A stretch of 64,000 nt of DNA from positions 1 through 64,000 of the forward strand of contig NZ_FONP01000009.1 of the NCBI RefSeq assembly GCF_900112955.1. Direction: 5' to 3'. Under the pieces are notes generated by a model that saw only the letters and a program-made list of their open reading frames with translations, had not been told where the DNA came from and ran no database searches. The stretch comes from Peptostreptococcus sp. D1. Lineage in GTDB: Bacteria; Bacillota; Clostridia; Peptostreptococcales; Peptostreptococcaceae. This document shows positions 48,001 through 55,071 of this stretch, in pieces (position 1 is the first letter of the stretch; the number at the start of each line of letters is the position of its first letter). The translations under genes were made by a program, and so were the position numbers.

Positions 48001-50866
48001 CAGTAATCTCAACATAAGCTGCCTCCGGTATTCCATAAGGCATTTGTCCTACCTTAGGCATATCTGAATGCATTACATAAGCATAAGCTTTTGTCTTAAA
48101 TGTTACTTTTTGGGTCGCTGTTCCTCCTTGTGAAATGGTATTATTTGTTGAATCTCCATGATTATCTATGATATTATCATTTGTCTTATTAGTAACAATA
48201 TATGTTCTAGTTAATGTTCCGTAAAGCTGTGGACTAGCATTACTATTCCAGCTTCTTCCACCGAATACTTGCCCCTTGCTATGAGTATGAATTTGATTGG
48301 AATCCGTACAATTATCGTTATAGTATTTACCCGTAAGATTCACAACAAAATAATTAGGACCATACCAGCTGCCTGTATCTTTCACAATTTCCAAATTCTT
48401 ACCCTTAAAGCTCGTATTTCTAAGCTCATACTCAATGTTAGAAAAGAGCACTGCTCGTCCTGTATTAGTATCAACAAATGGTTCAATATTAAAGATTCCA
48501 TCATAAGATAAAGCAATGCTTGATAAGTGCTCATGCTTTCTATCTATTCCCAATTCAATTACTGTTCCGTCTTCTATATCCCCGATATTATACACCTTTT
48601 CAATACTTTCTGTATTTGTCAAATTATCAGCAGTTTTATAAATAATTTTCCATCCGCTTAGAGCCTTCATTGCCTTAAATTTACCGGTTAGAAACCCGTT
48701 TTTCTCCTCCTGACTGTCAAGCCCCTTTAAATTCAATGTATCTACATTCATAATTATTTTCGGATTTTCAGAGGTTGGAGAATACTTTTTATCTTTTCCA
48801 TAATTAAAAAAAATCATCCAAGTATCAAAAAAAGTTCCATTTTCTGCTTGCTCCGGATAAAGTATCTTCTTTTGTTTTTTTCTTTCATCCGTACTTTCAG
48901 CAGCAATCGGTGTACAAGGCTTTTTAACTACTGTCATCCAGAAGAAGTCATCATATGCCTTTCCACTTATATTATTTACCGGAGATTTTAGTGCTTTTTC
49001 CGATTCTGATATAAAGCTGTCATTGATATTAGCATCGGAATCTATTGATTCAGCAGAGTATTTAACCTGCAATAGCCCTGTTGCTTCAGGTGTTATGTAG
49101 TAATCAAAGCGACTCTCTCCTGAATATAAATACCTTCTATTAGCAGTATAGTCAGAATAGGTATATGCATTAAAAATCTCATTATTCAAATGCTCCCAAT
49201 AAACCTTTACCTTCGTTACTCTTCCCCCGGATGTATTAAAGCTAACTTTTTGTGTATGACAATCTCCTGAGCCATACAAATAAACATCATCATTAATTAT
49301 TTCTGTATATTCTCTTCCATCCTCTGTCGTATAAACAACCTTATCTATCTTAAACTGTCCTTTAGCCCAAGTATTTACATAAGCATGCCAAGCTCGTGGC
49401 TGAATTTCCTCTGGAAATTCAAAGGTTTCAATAGTCGCACCCGTCTTATTCTGAGGAAAATACTCTGTATATCCTCCACTTGCATTTTTTAATACATACC
49501 AATTATTATGCAAGGATGCAAAGCTAACATCCTTATAATTTGCATCAGCTGATACTGCATTAGCTGTATAAAAGCCAGAGGCGTTTTTTCCTAAACGATA
49601 ACCTCCATTAAGGAAATTATTAATTTCATAATTGTCAACAATCTCTTTCTTAAATGTTTTTATTTTGACACCCTGATTACTATCAGTTATCATAACCTCC
49701 TTACTTCCATCAATACCATTAGGCGTCTCAAAAATAATCTCAGGTGGTTCTGCCTCATACAACGCTTCCGATCCCAAATCCTCAACTCCATCAGCTACCT
49801 GCCAAACCGGTGAAAATCCGTTCTTTAGAGCATCACTCCACTTAAAGTCACTTCCATTATTATATATTGCCCTTTTAGGTGTTAATATATAATAATTTCC
49901 CTTACCATTATTGTCATTTTTGATTTCACTAATGCTAAGCTGAGTCGCTAAATCACTGTCATACAAACCACTTCTGCTCTGCAATTTATACAAAATAAAG
50001 TTGTTTTCTGTGTCTGTAGTCTTTGGTACATACAATTTAATCTGCTTTAATTTCATAAGTGGTGTGTCATTATCATGAATTGTACCTTGAGTATAATAGT
50101 ACCAATCTTTATTTCCATCAAAAGCCAGTTGTTTCGGCTCTCTGTCATAAAATAATGTAAGACCTGCATTAGTTATCTTAGGGTTGCTGCTAGCATTTAG
50201 ATAACGATCACCTGTTACCTTTGTTTTAGTATCATCAAAATTATCAGGTGTCATTCTCCACTTGTATTCTGAAGGATTATCTTTACTTTTAATCGGTTTA
50301 TTATCCTTACCTTCACAAGCAGCAACATTTAATATTGTTTCAAGCTTCCCTTCTTTAAGCCATTTCTCGCAGTCTGCCACTGACAAGCTTTTTCTAGAAA
50401 AAGCAATATTAAATAAAATATTTGAATCCCCTAAGGAATACAAAATAGTATCCTTTATATCATAGACGATTTTTACAACCTTATCGTAATTTTTTTGTGT
50501 GACAGAATCCAAAGGAATAGTTTTTCCATCCTTATCAAGTAGTGTAATATTATCAAACAGTACACTCTCATTTCCAGGATTCGTAAGCTTAAAGCCATAA
50601 ATCGGAATATCTACCACAATTTTCTGATCACCGAATTCATTTTTTCCATCATCTCCCACATAACGAAAAGGCGTATAGGATATGGTAAATAAAGTATCTG
50701 TCATAGTTGCCAAATTGTATGAATTTAAGGATGTTCCATCGCCATTTGACATATCCTTAATCTTATGACTATCATCGTAAACAACGAGTTCCCCGTTTCC
50801 CATAAAATCACCTGTATTAAATGACGGCGACCTCATCGAAAAGCTTTTAGGAAGAAATTGTATCAC
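45020..50866 (-). CDS. Giant LPXTG-anchored surface protein (main frame, lacks its signal peptide)
   Basis: The open frame from a GTG at 50866 encodes 1948 residues. The large N-terminal part (about 1-1300) is extracellular in character but of no family I recognise. An SdrD/Cna B-type domain follows (GSDVWWDKNENGKFDDGED, about 1307-1400). Next is an InlB/Listeria-Bacteroides repeat (FNGWNTQADGKG, about 1540-1630), and then two CnaB domains (about 1633-1747 and 1750-1857, each with DIKVTKxWKD and YTVKExGEDG). A Thr/Ser/Pro linker leads to the sortase motif LPKTG at about 1912, a hydrophobic segment and KRRKYAK. It would be an adhesin or stalk protein. The frame has no signal peptide or ribosome binding site; both lie upstream in another frame. 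Confidence 0.88.
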   Translation of the reverse strand: MIQFLPKSFSMRSPSFNTGDFMGNGELVVYDDSHKIKDMSNGDGTSLNSYNLATMTDTLFTISYTPFRYVGDDGKNEFGDQKIVVDIPIYGFKLTNPGNESVLFDNITLLDKDGKTIPLDSVTQKNYDKVVKIVYDIKDTILYSLGDSNILFNIAFSRKSLSVADCEKWLKEGKLETILNVAACEGKDNKPIKSKDNPSEYKWRMTPDNFDDTKTKVTGDRYLNASSNPKITNAGLTLFYDREPKQLAFDGNKDWYYYTQGTIHDNDTPLMKLKQIKLYVPKTTDTENNFILYKLQSRSGLYDSDLATQLSISEIKNDNNGKGNYYILTPKRAIYNNGSDFKWSDALKNGFSPVWQVADGVEDLGSEALYEAEPPEIIFETPNGIDGSKEVMITDSNQGVKIKTFKKEIVDNYEINNFLNGGYRLGKNASGFYTANAVSADANYKDVSFASLHNNWYVLKNASGGYTEYFPQNKTGATIETFEFPEEIQPRAWHAYVNTWAKGQFKIDKVVYTTEDGREYTEIINDDVYLYGSGDCHTQKVSFNTSGGRVTKVKVYWEHLNNEIFNAYTYSDYTANRRYLYSGESRFDYYITPEATGLLQVKYSAESIDSDANINDSFISESEKALKSPVNNISGKAYDDFFWMTVVKKPCTPIAAESTDERKKQKKILYPEQAENGTFFDTWMIFFNYGKDKKYSPTSENPKIIMNVDTLNLKGLDSQEEKNGFLTGKFKAMKALSGWKIIYKTADNLTNTESIEKVYNIGDIEDGTVIELGIDRKHEHLSSIALSYDGIFNIEPFVDTNTGRAVLFSNIEYELRNTSFKGKNLEIVKDTGSWYGPNYFVVNLTGKYYNDNCTDSNQIHTHSKGQVFGGRSWNSNASPQLYGTLTRTYIVTNKTNDNIIDNHGDSTNNTISQGGTATQKVTFKTKAYAYVMHSDMPKVGQMPYGIPEAAYVEITDKQFSADLDKCKFLGYNNASGNVKIEQITDADSKKWIKMSITDVGIQALNREIREITKNKEWSYYYGDNSKVLKFMEDPIVIALKSYRYTSITKLGENEHYPYGMVYYDMSSLENKLDGSKEEYYSYAKLEGDLYSLADNAATALGATKEKKLFGIKLSNVQVIVSKNAFIGSNIFPGKYDDIVYDSSESGFTTQKFYQNERADLRGDFFVQVPDGNGFKEYKTIIEIPKKGKFASYTSQNLKNDFDMYLTGEAIVSGDSRQAGKREFIYSIDGGNTFVSADNIDDWSKVTHVKIDLGELPKSSQVSIKLPLRTDAKNTIDEIEAYIGGNLEATDYTGYKISEYIKPAKYVYGSFTIAGSDVWWDKNENGKFDDGEDKASGIKLELYSPNHDIAINDRIIPANTLIDSATTNDKGEYELKSYMLDEGQWIKVIVPNDEVKLTVKAKASDMLKLKNSDFDRISYETSKLPELIEDKALDSIGCGLIILPKIKIENVKLHVGEESMEEAAKAIVTSDHPTEKPALKYIGLSSDIAEITDKGKVKAKATGKIQGEAAAANTLAGGEQAIPEDTVKVKYDIIIYGNVIYHKNHTDVTGEVPKDNTEYYPSAEADGIDADTDKVTVLDQGTMKRANYIFNGWNTQADGKGITYYKGDTFKIGSVDKDVELYAIWSLIWTPMRPPTRDIKVTKEWKDSSGNNLNEAPVEKIEVELYKDGVATGSKKELNKDNNWTVTFEKLKAYESIENPTIHKYTVKEIGEDGSAIQFNSKWFGVRYDGTMADGFTITNKEKTPWTPMEPSIRDIKVTKLWKDHSGNTIKAPTDKITVELYKDGNPTGKTLELNSSNNWSGVFKKLEVANGLGTDYYKYTVKEAGEDGNIIKFDDKQYKVVYGGSMKDGLTITNEKKAPQTPPSTPTTSPSTPITSSSMSTTHPNTSTRSDRPTASQNTEKPNVSNTSISKNLPKTGDEANLSIYAWIMLVSGISLLLLDYKRRKYAK

Positions 50867-50949
50867 TTCATCTTTAAGAGCTTCATTGAGCTTATTTTCA
50901 GATAAAGCTTCATTTTTGCTAATAGGATTTTCATCTTCTTTGACATTAT

Positions 50950-51126
50950 TTACTCTTCACTAATATTATTTGCGTTGAAATCTTCTTTTCCCAATTTTTC
51001 TGTAATTGTAGCTTCAACAGGATCGCTGTCTGCAATAACAATACTGTTTGGAACAATCACTCCTAAGAGCATTATAAAAACTAAGAAAAAAGCTATTAAT
51101 TTTTGTAATACTATCCTCTTTTTCAT
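50950..51126 (-). pseudogene. Signal-peptide fragment of the surface protein, separated by a frameshift
   Basis: ATG 51126 opens a 58-codon frame starting MKKRIVLQKLIAFFLVFIML, then VIVPNSIVIADSDP. This is a clear signal peptide with a cleavage site after about residue 33. It stops at TAA 50952-50950. Adding one G in the sequence GAAGAG-TAAAT would join it to the main frame (SEE-VNNVKEDENPISKNEALSE and onward into the 45020-50866 protein). The whole gene would then be 45020-51126, about 2035 codons. A ribosome-binding-like GAGAGG lies rather far upstream. Confidence 0.75.
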
Positions 51127-51191
51127 TAACTTTCTATTCCTCTCCTCTATATATTTTTCAAAGGCTATTATTTCAATTTTGGAAAATAAAC

Positions 51192-51350
51192 TAGACTTTA
51201 AATGACGTTTTATAGTATAATAAATAGAAATAGGTTTGTTATGTAATTTACTATGAATTTTGACGATACTTGTGTCGATTTTAAGTAGAATTTAATTTGT
51301 AAGATTTTTCCTGTAAATTAAAGTCTAATATTATTGACATTTAAAGTCTA
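51192..51350. repeat. Inverted repeats flanking the promoter region of the surface-protein gene
   Basis: TAGACTTTAAATG at 51192-51204 is repeated in exact inverted orientation at 51338-51350, with three further matching A residues outside. A third, partial copy (AATTAAAGTCTA) lies at 51316-51327. Each is itself a near-palindrome (GACTTTAAATGTC-like). The 133 bp between the arms carry promoter-like elements (TTACAT, 18 bp, TATTAT, reading toward the surface-protein gene). Bases 51127-51405 hold no gene. Confidence 0.7.
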
Positions 51351-51405
51351 CTTTTTTTGACAGCTTCTTAAAGGCTTGCTTACGATTTTAAATTTAATCC
51401 TTATG

Positions 51406-52017
51406 CTAGGTTCTTTTTTCTCTCGTATATCCCCCTTCTCTTAACCATTTTGAAAACGTAGTATGACTTATATTAAGTAATTTTGCACCTGCTCTTAAAC
51501 CTATTTCTTTATCTCTCCACTCTTTAGCTATCCTATCAAAATCTTCAGGAATATCTTTTTTGCTTCTACCAAATTTTACTCCTCGTTTTTTAGCTTCTCT
51601 TATTCCCTCCATCTGCCTTTGGTAAGTATTTTCTCTTTCTACCTGAGCTACATAGGATAATATTTGTAATACAATATCGGCTATAAATTTTCCTGTTATA
51701 TCATTTACCTTTGTTCTCGTATCAAGAAGCGGAAAATCAAGTACGATGATTTCAGCATTTTTTTCTTTGGTAATTATATTCCATTCTTTAATAATTTCAT
51801 CGTAATTTCTTCCCAGTCTATCTATTGATTTGATATAGACTTCATCTCCTGCTTTGAGCTTTTTGATAAGCTGCTTATATTTTTTACGGTTAAAGTCTTT
51901 ACCACTTGCTTTATCAATGTATATTTTTTCTATTCCTATACCTTCCTTCAAGATAGCTGTTAATTGCCTATCTATATTCTGTTCCTTTGTCGATACTCTT
52001 ATATATCCATACTTCAT
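51406..52017 (-). CDS. Small serine recombinase (resolvase/invertase family)
   Basis: The 203-residue protein starts KYGYIRVSTKEQN with the catalytic serine at residue 9. The resolvase catalytic core follows (DKASGKDFNRKKYKQLIKKL, YIKSIDRLGRNYDEI and QVERENTYQRQMEGI). A C-terminal helix-turn-helix (GLRAGAKLLNISHTTFSKWL, about 173-192) completes the Hin/Pin/Tn3-resolvase layout. It would catalyse site-specific inversion or resolution. It ends 280 bp upstream of the surface-protein signal-peptide start, on the same strand. The start follows GTGGAGGAAG. Confidence 0.92.
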   Translation of the reverse strand: MKYGYIRVSTKEQNIDRQLTAILKEGIGIEKIYIDKASGKDFNRKKYKQLIKKLKAGDEVYIKSIDRLGRNYDEIIKEWNIITKEKNAEIIVLDFPLLDTRTKVNDITGKFIADIVLQILSYVAQVERENTYQRQMEGIREAKKRGVKFGRSKKDIPEDFDRIAKEWRDKEIGLRAGAKLLNISHTTFSKWLREGGYTREKRT

Positions 52018-52095
52018 CTATCTTCCTCCACTTCTTTATTCATAAGTTAGATGTTATATGGATACCTTAATTAAAAATATATTTCCTACCGCAAA

Positions 52096-52138
52096 TGAAA
52101 AAGAAGCCCTTTAAATCCAAAGTCGCTTCATCTTCTTT
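52096..52138 (-). terminator. Terminator of the small operator-controlled transcript
   Basis: AAAAAGAAG and CTTCTTTTT (with GAAGC/GCTTC inside) form a stem. Leftward it ends in CTTCTTTTTC. It would end the short transcript that starts near 52269, before the recombinase gene. Confidence 0.6.
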
Positions 52139-52174
52139 TTACAATGAGTCTTGCATCCTTTTTATTATTCGCTC

Positions 52175-52246
52175 CTATAAGCTTGCGATAGATATAGCAA
52201 CACTCGGTTTATTCAACTTTTCTTTTATCTTTTTTATATAATACAT
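52175..52246 (-). CDS. Very small ORF under its own promoter (possibly frameshifted)
   Basis: ATG 52246 follows AACGAAAGG and opens a 23-codon frame, MYYIKKIKEKLNKPSVAISI-ASL, ending in TAG. One extra A in TTATAGG would extend it by about 16 residues (IGANNKKDARLIVKRR). It may therefore be a small peptide gene with a recent frameshift, or the transcript may act as RNA. I recognise no family. The strong promoter, operator and terminator around it argue that the unit is real. Confidence 0.4.
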   Translation of the reverse strand: MYYIKKIKEKLNKPSVAISIASL

Positions 52247-52265
52247 AGTATTCCTTTCGTTGTAA

Positions 52266-52304
52266 TTGTGCTCACATTATACTGTATAGTAAGCACAATC
52301 GCAA
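52266..52304 (-). promoter_or_regulatory. Strong promoter with overlapping palindromic operator
   Basis: On the minus strand TTGCGA (52304-52299) and TATAAT (52281-52276) are 17 bp apart. A palindrome of 10-bp arms (52266-52275 TTGTGCTCAC, 52289-52298 GTAAGCACAA, one mismatch) overlaps the spacer and -10 box. This is typical of repressor-controlled promoters. It drives the short unit at 52096-52269. Confidence 0.7.
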
Positions 52305-52306
52305 CA

Positions 52307-52366
52307 TCAGGCTTTTAATTCTCGTTTTATCCCTATATCTATTATAGCTACTTTTAATTTTTTCAT
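52307..52366 (-). pseudogene. Truncated reading frame, possibly the start of a subtilase (S8) gene
   Basis: ATG 52366 (after AGGAGT) opens MKKLKVAIIDIGIKRELKA and then stops at TGA 52309-52307. The stretch KVAIIDxGI resembles the first active-site strand of S8 peptidases (AIIDTGI, with the catalytic Asp), though Thr is Ile here. The sequence after the stop belongs to the operator-controlled unit, so a full gene may have been cut at this point. The similarity is short and the call is tentative. Confidence 0.35.
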
Positions 52367-52368
52367 AC

Positions 52369-52509
52369 TTAGTTCTTACTCCTGTTAGTTTTATAAAATA
52401 ATACAAATAAAAGTGGTATAATATTAATAGCAATACAAATTAAAAAAGAAAAATAAATAAAAAACGATTTAATTTTATTACCACGAATATATTTTAATAC
52501 AAAACACAT
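52369..52509 (-). CDS. Small membrane peptide, 46 residues
   Basis: ATG 52509 follows GGAGGAATAAAAAT, a strong ribosome binding site. The peptide begins MCFVLKYIRGNKIK, has one long hydrophobic stretch (SFFIYFSFLICIAINIIPLL and VLFY) and ends in KTNRSKN. The charges at both ends suggest one or two membrane passes. Its stop is two bases before the next small frame. It lies 110 bp beyond the terminator of the ABC-exporter operon, on the same strand. Its function is unknown; a bacteriocin-like or accessory peptide is possible. Confidence 0.5.
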   Translation of the reverse strand: MCFVLKYIRGNKIKSFFIYFSFLICIAINIIPLLFVLFYKTNRSKN

Positions 52510-52588
52510 ATATTTTTATTCCTCCATTCTGCATATCACAAGCTATTTTCTACAACTATTATTTTATTTTTTTGAATTAAATTAAAAA

Positions 52589-52623
52589 TAAAAGGATATG
52601 TAATTTACAGTCACATCCTTTTA
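52589..52623 (-). terminator. Terminator after the ABC exporter gene
   Basis: TAAAAGGATATG (52589-52600) pairs with CACATCCTTTTA (52612-52623) with one G-T pair. Read leftward it is followed by TTTTTAATTT. Confidence 0.75.
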
Positions 52624-52631
52624 CTAGAAAA

Positions 52632-54362
52632 TTATTCATTATAGTACAAAGTTCTATATGAGTCAGAGCTTTTTAATAAAGCTTGATGAGTACCCTTTCC
52701 AATAATTTTTCCACTATCTAACACAAAAATATTATCTACATCCTTTATTGTTGATAATCTATGAGCAATTACTATTACAATTTTATTATCAAAAAATTCT
52801 TTTAAATTATTTATTATTTCCTTTTGAGATATATTATCTAATGCTGATGTCGCTTCATCTAAAATAATAATATCACTATCACTAAGTATAGTTCTTGCTA
52901 TTGCAATTCTTTGTTTTTGACCACCTGATATTTTAATACCTCTTTCTCCAATTTTTGTGTCAATACCATCTGCTAGACCTGATATATATTCACTAATCCC
53001 CACCTTTTCACATATTATCTTTAGAATTTCTTCATCTATTTTTTTTCCAAGACAAATATTTTCCCTAATAGACATATCAAATATTAAACTATCCTGTGTA
53101 ACTACAGATATATTTTTTCTTAATGAATATAAATTGATATTCTTAATATCGATTCCATCAATAAGAATACATCCAGAATCAACATCCCAAAGTCTAAATA
53201 GCAGGTTTATTATTGTTGATTTTCCACAACCACTACTTCCTACCAATGCCGAAATATTTCCTCTATCAAAAACCAAATCTACATTCTTTAATATATTCAA
53301 ATCCTTTGTATAACCAAAATTCACCTTATTAAATTCTATTTTTTCTATATTCCCTTTTTCCAGTGTAATAGAATCCTTTTCACTTGCTATATCACTTTTT
53401 TCACCTAACAAACTATAAACTCTGTCTATTGATACTTTTGCTTGCTGAATTTTGTTATTTGCATTTACTATACTCATACACGGACCTAATAGCATTGCAC
53501 TATAGCTTTGAAAAGCCAGCAGTGCTCCTAAGGTTAGACTTCCATTTATAATTTTATATCCCCCATATCCATATAATATCATTGTTATTATTGAATTTAT
53601 TGTTATTGCAGCTGTAATATTTCCACTATATAATAAGTGTGTTTTTATATTTTTATTTATTATTTTTCTATCTTTTTTTATATAATCAGATATAAAAAAT
53701 CTTTTTGATTTTGATATAACAATACTCATAATATTAAGTACGTATTCTTGTATAAGATGAGTAATATCTCCATACTCTTTTCTTATCAATGATACATTTT
53801 CGTGTATCATCTTAGTAAAAATTCTTTGCAATAATATCAAAACTATTTGTAAAAAGATTACTATCAAAAATAAATCATACTGTAATCTAATCATAAAATA
53901 CAATGCTGCAGTAGCTGTTATAAAATTTTTCACCAAGGAAAATGCTAGCTCAGCATCAATACTTTCAATAGTATCAATATCTGATTGAACTATCGAAAGT
54001 ATATTCCCTGTTTTTTTATTTGTATAGTAATCTCCCGACAAAGTCGATATATGCCTTAATATCCTTAATCTTATTTTTATTGCAACAGAATTTCTCATAA
54101 TTGAATAAATATACCCTAGTATAAATTCAATAAAAATTGCTAATAGCTGAATAATAAGATAAATTAACGCAAGTTTTAATAAAGTAGAAAAATTCTTTCC
54201 TATAATACCTTTATCTACTATTTTTTTTAGTAAAAGTGGTAAATATAGATCCATTACTGTTACTAACAGCATAAATATTGAAGATAAAATTATCTTTTTT
54301 TTATTATTTATATATATATAATTAATAAATTTTCTAATATTTTTGTTTTTTTCTTTCATCAC
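52632..54362 (-). CDS. ABC exporter (fused permease and ATPase), peptide/lipid type
   Basis: The 576-residue protein has a six-helix transmembrane domain (about 20-310) and an ATPase domain with Walker A GSSGCGKST at about 366, signature ISGGQKQR at about 466 and Walker B IIILDEATSALD. It has no C39 peptidase domain, so it would not process a leader peptide itself. It overlaps the end of the LolD-like gene by 29 bp, with start GTG 54362 or ATG 54359. It is probably a homodimeric exporter for a peptide or toxic compound. Confidence 0.88.
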   Translation of the reverse strand: MMKEKNKNIRKFINYIYINNKKKIILSSIFMLLVTVMDLYLPLLLKKIVDKGIIGKNFSTLLKLALIYLIIQLLAIFIEFILGYIYSIMRNSVAIKIRLRILRHISTLSGDYYTNKKTGNILSIVQSDIDTIESIDAELAFSLVKNFITATAALYFMIRLQYDLFLIVIFLQIVLILLQRIFTKMIHENVSLIRKEYGDITHLIQEYVLNIMSIVISKSKRFFISDYIKKDRKIINKNIKTHLLYSGNITAAITINSIITMILYGYGGYKIINGSLTLGALLAFQSYSAMLLGPCMSIVNANNKIQQAKVSIDRVYSLLGEKSDIASEKDSITLEKGNIEKIEFNKVNFGYTKDLNILKNVDLVFDRGNISALVGSSGCGKSTIINLLFRLWDVDSGCILIDGIDIKNINLYSLRKNISVVTQDSLIFDMSIRENICLGKKIDEEILKIICEKVGISEYISGLADGIDTKIGERGIKISGGQKQRIAIARTILSDSDIIILDEATSALDNISQKEIINNLKEFFDNKIVIVIAHRLSTIKDVDNIFVLDSGKIIGKGTHQALLKSSDSYRTLYYNE

Positions 54363-55023
54363 TTATTATCTTTCCATCGCTTATCGTAATTATTCTATCA
54401 GCCTTTGATGCGACTTTTTCATCGTGAGTTATCATAAGTAGTGTCTGATTAAATTCTCTTACCATATCACCAAATAGAGTCATTACATCTTCTGTAGTCT
54501 TACTATCCAGATTTCCAGTTGGCTCATCTGCAAATATTATAGACGGTTTATTCGCTAAGGCTCTACATATAGCCACTCGCTGCTGCTGACCTCCAGATAG
54601 CTCATTTGGAAATTTCTTTAGTTGATCGGATAAACCTACTCTCTCAACCACCCTCAAAATATATTCTTTATCCTCTTTTTTTCCGTCCAGTTGAACTGGC
54701 AGTACTATATTATCATATATGTTTAAAACAGGAATTAGGTTGAAGCTCTGAAAAACGAAACCAAATTCTCTCCTTCTAATTTTTGATAGCTCATCGTCGT
54801 TTAGATTATAGATATTTTTATCTTTCAATATTACCTCTCCTGACGTGGGTTTATCTAGTCCTGCCATACAGTGCAATAGAGTTGTCTTTCCTGAACCACT
54901 TGTACCTATTACTGCTGTAAAATCACCTTCTTCTATTTCAAGGCTTATTCCATCAACAGCCTTTACTATACTACTTTCTTTTCCATAATATTTTTTCAAT
55001 TCTTTTGCAATTAATACTGTCAT
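54334..55023 (-). CDS. ABC transporter ATPase, MacB/LolD type
   Basis: The 229-residue ATPase has Walker A GTSGSGKTT at about 41, the family Q-loop FGFVFQSFNLIPVLN, signature LSGGQQQR at about 142 and IIFADEPTGNLDS. This is the standard partner of FtsX/MacB-type permeases, here the 836-residue gene 48 bp upstream. Such pairs work by mechanotransmission: efflux of peptides, antibiotic sensing or resistance. The start follows AGGGAGAG. Confidence 0.92.
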   Translation of the reverse strand: MTVLIAKELKKYYGKESSIVKAVDGISLEIEEGDFTAVIGTSGSGKTTLLHCMAGLDKPTSGEVILKDKNIYNLNDDELSKIRRREFGFVFQSFNLIPVLNIYDNIVLPVQLDGKKEDKEYILRVVERVGLSDQLKKFPNELSGGQQQRVAICRALANKPSIIFADEPTGNLDSKTTEDVMTLFGDMVREFNQTLLMITHDEKVASKADRIITISDGKIISDERKKQKY

Positions 55024-55071
55024 AATTTCTCTCTCCCTATATAATATAAATACTAGAAATCATATTGCCTA

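Noticed and set aside
45287-50465. Several plus-strand frames inside the giant surface-protein gene
   Set aside because: They are short antisense shadows without ribosome binding sites, while the minus strand carries continuous domain-bearing protein.
51126-51405. c-di-GMP riboswitch upstream of the surface-protein gene
   Set aside because: Such switches control adhesins in some clostridia, but none of the conserved GEMM bases are present here.
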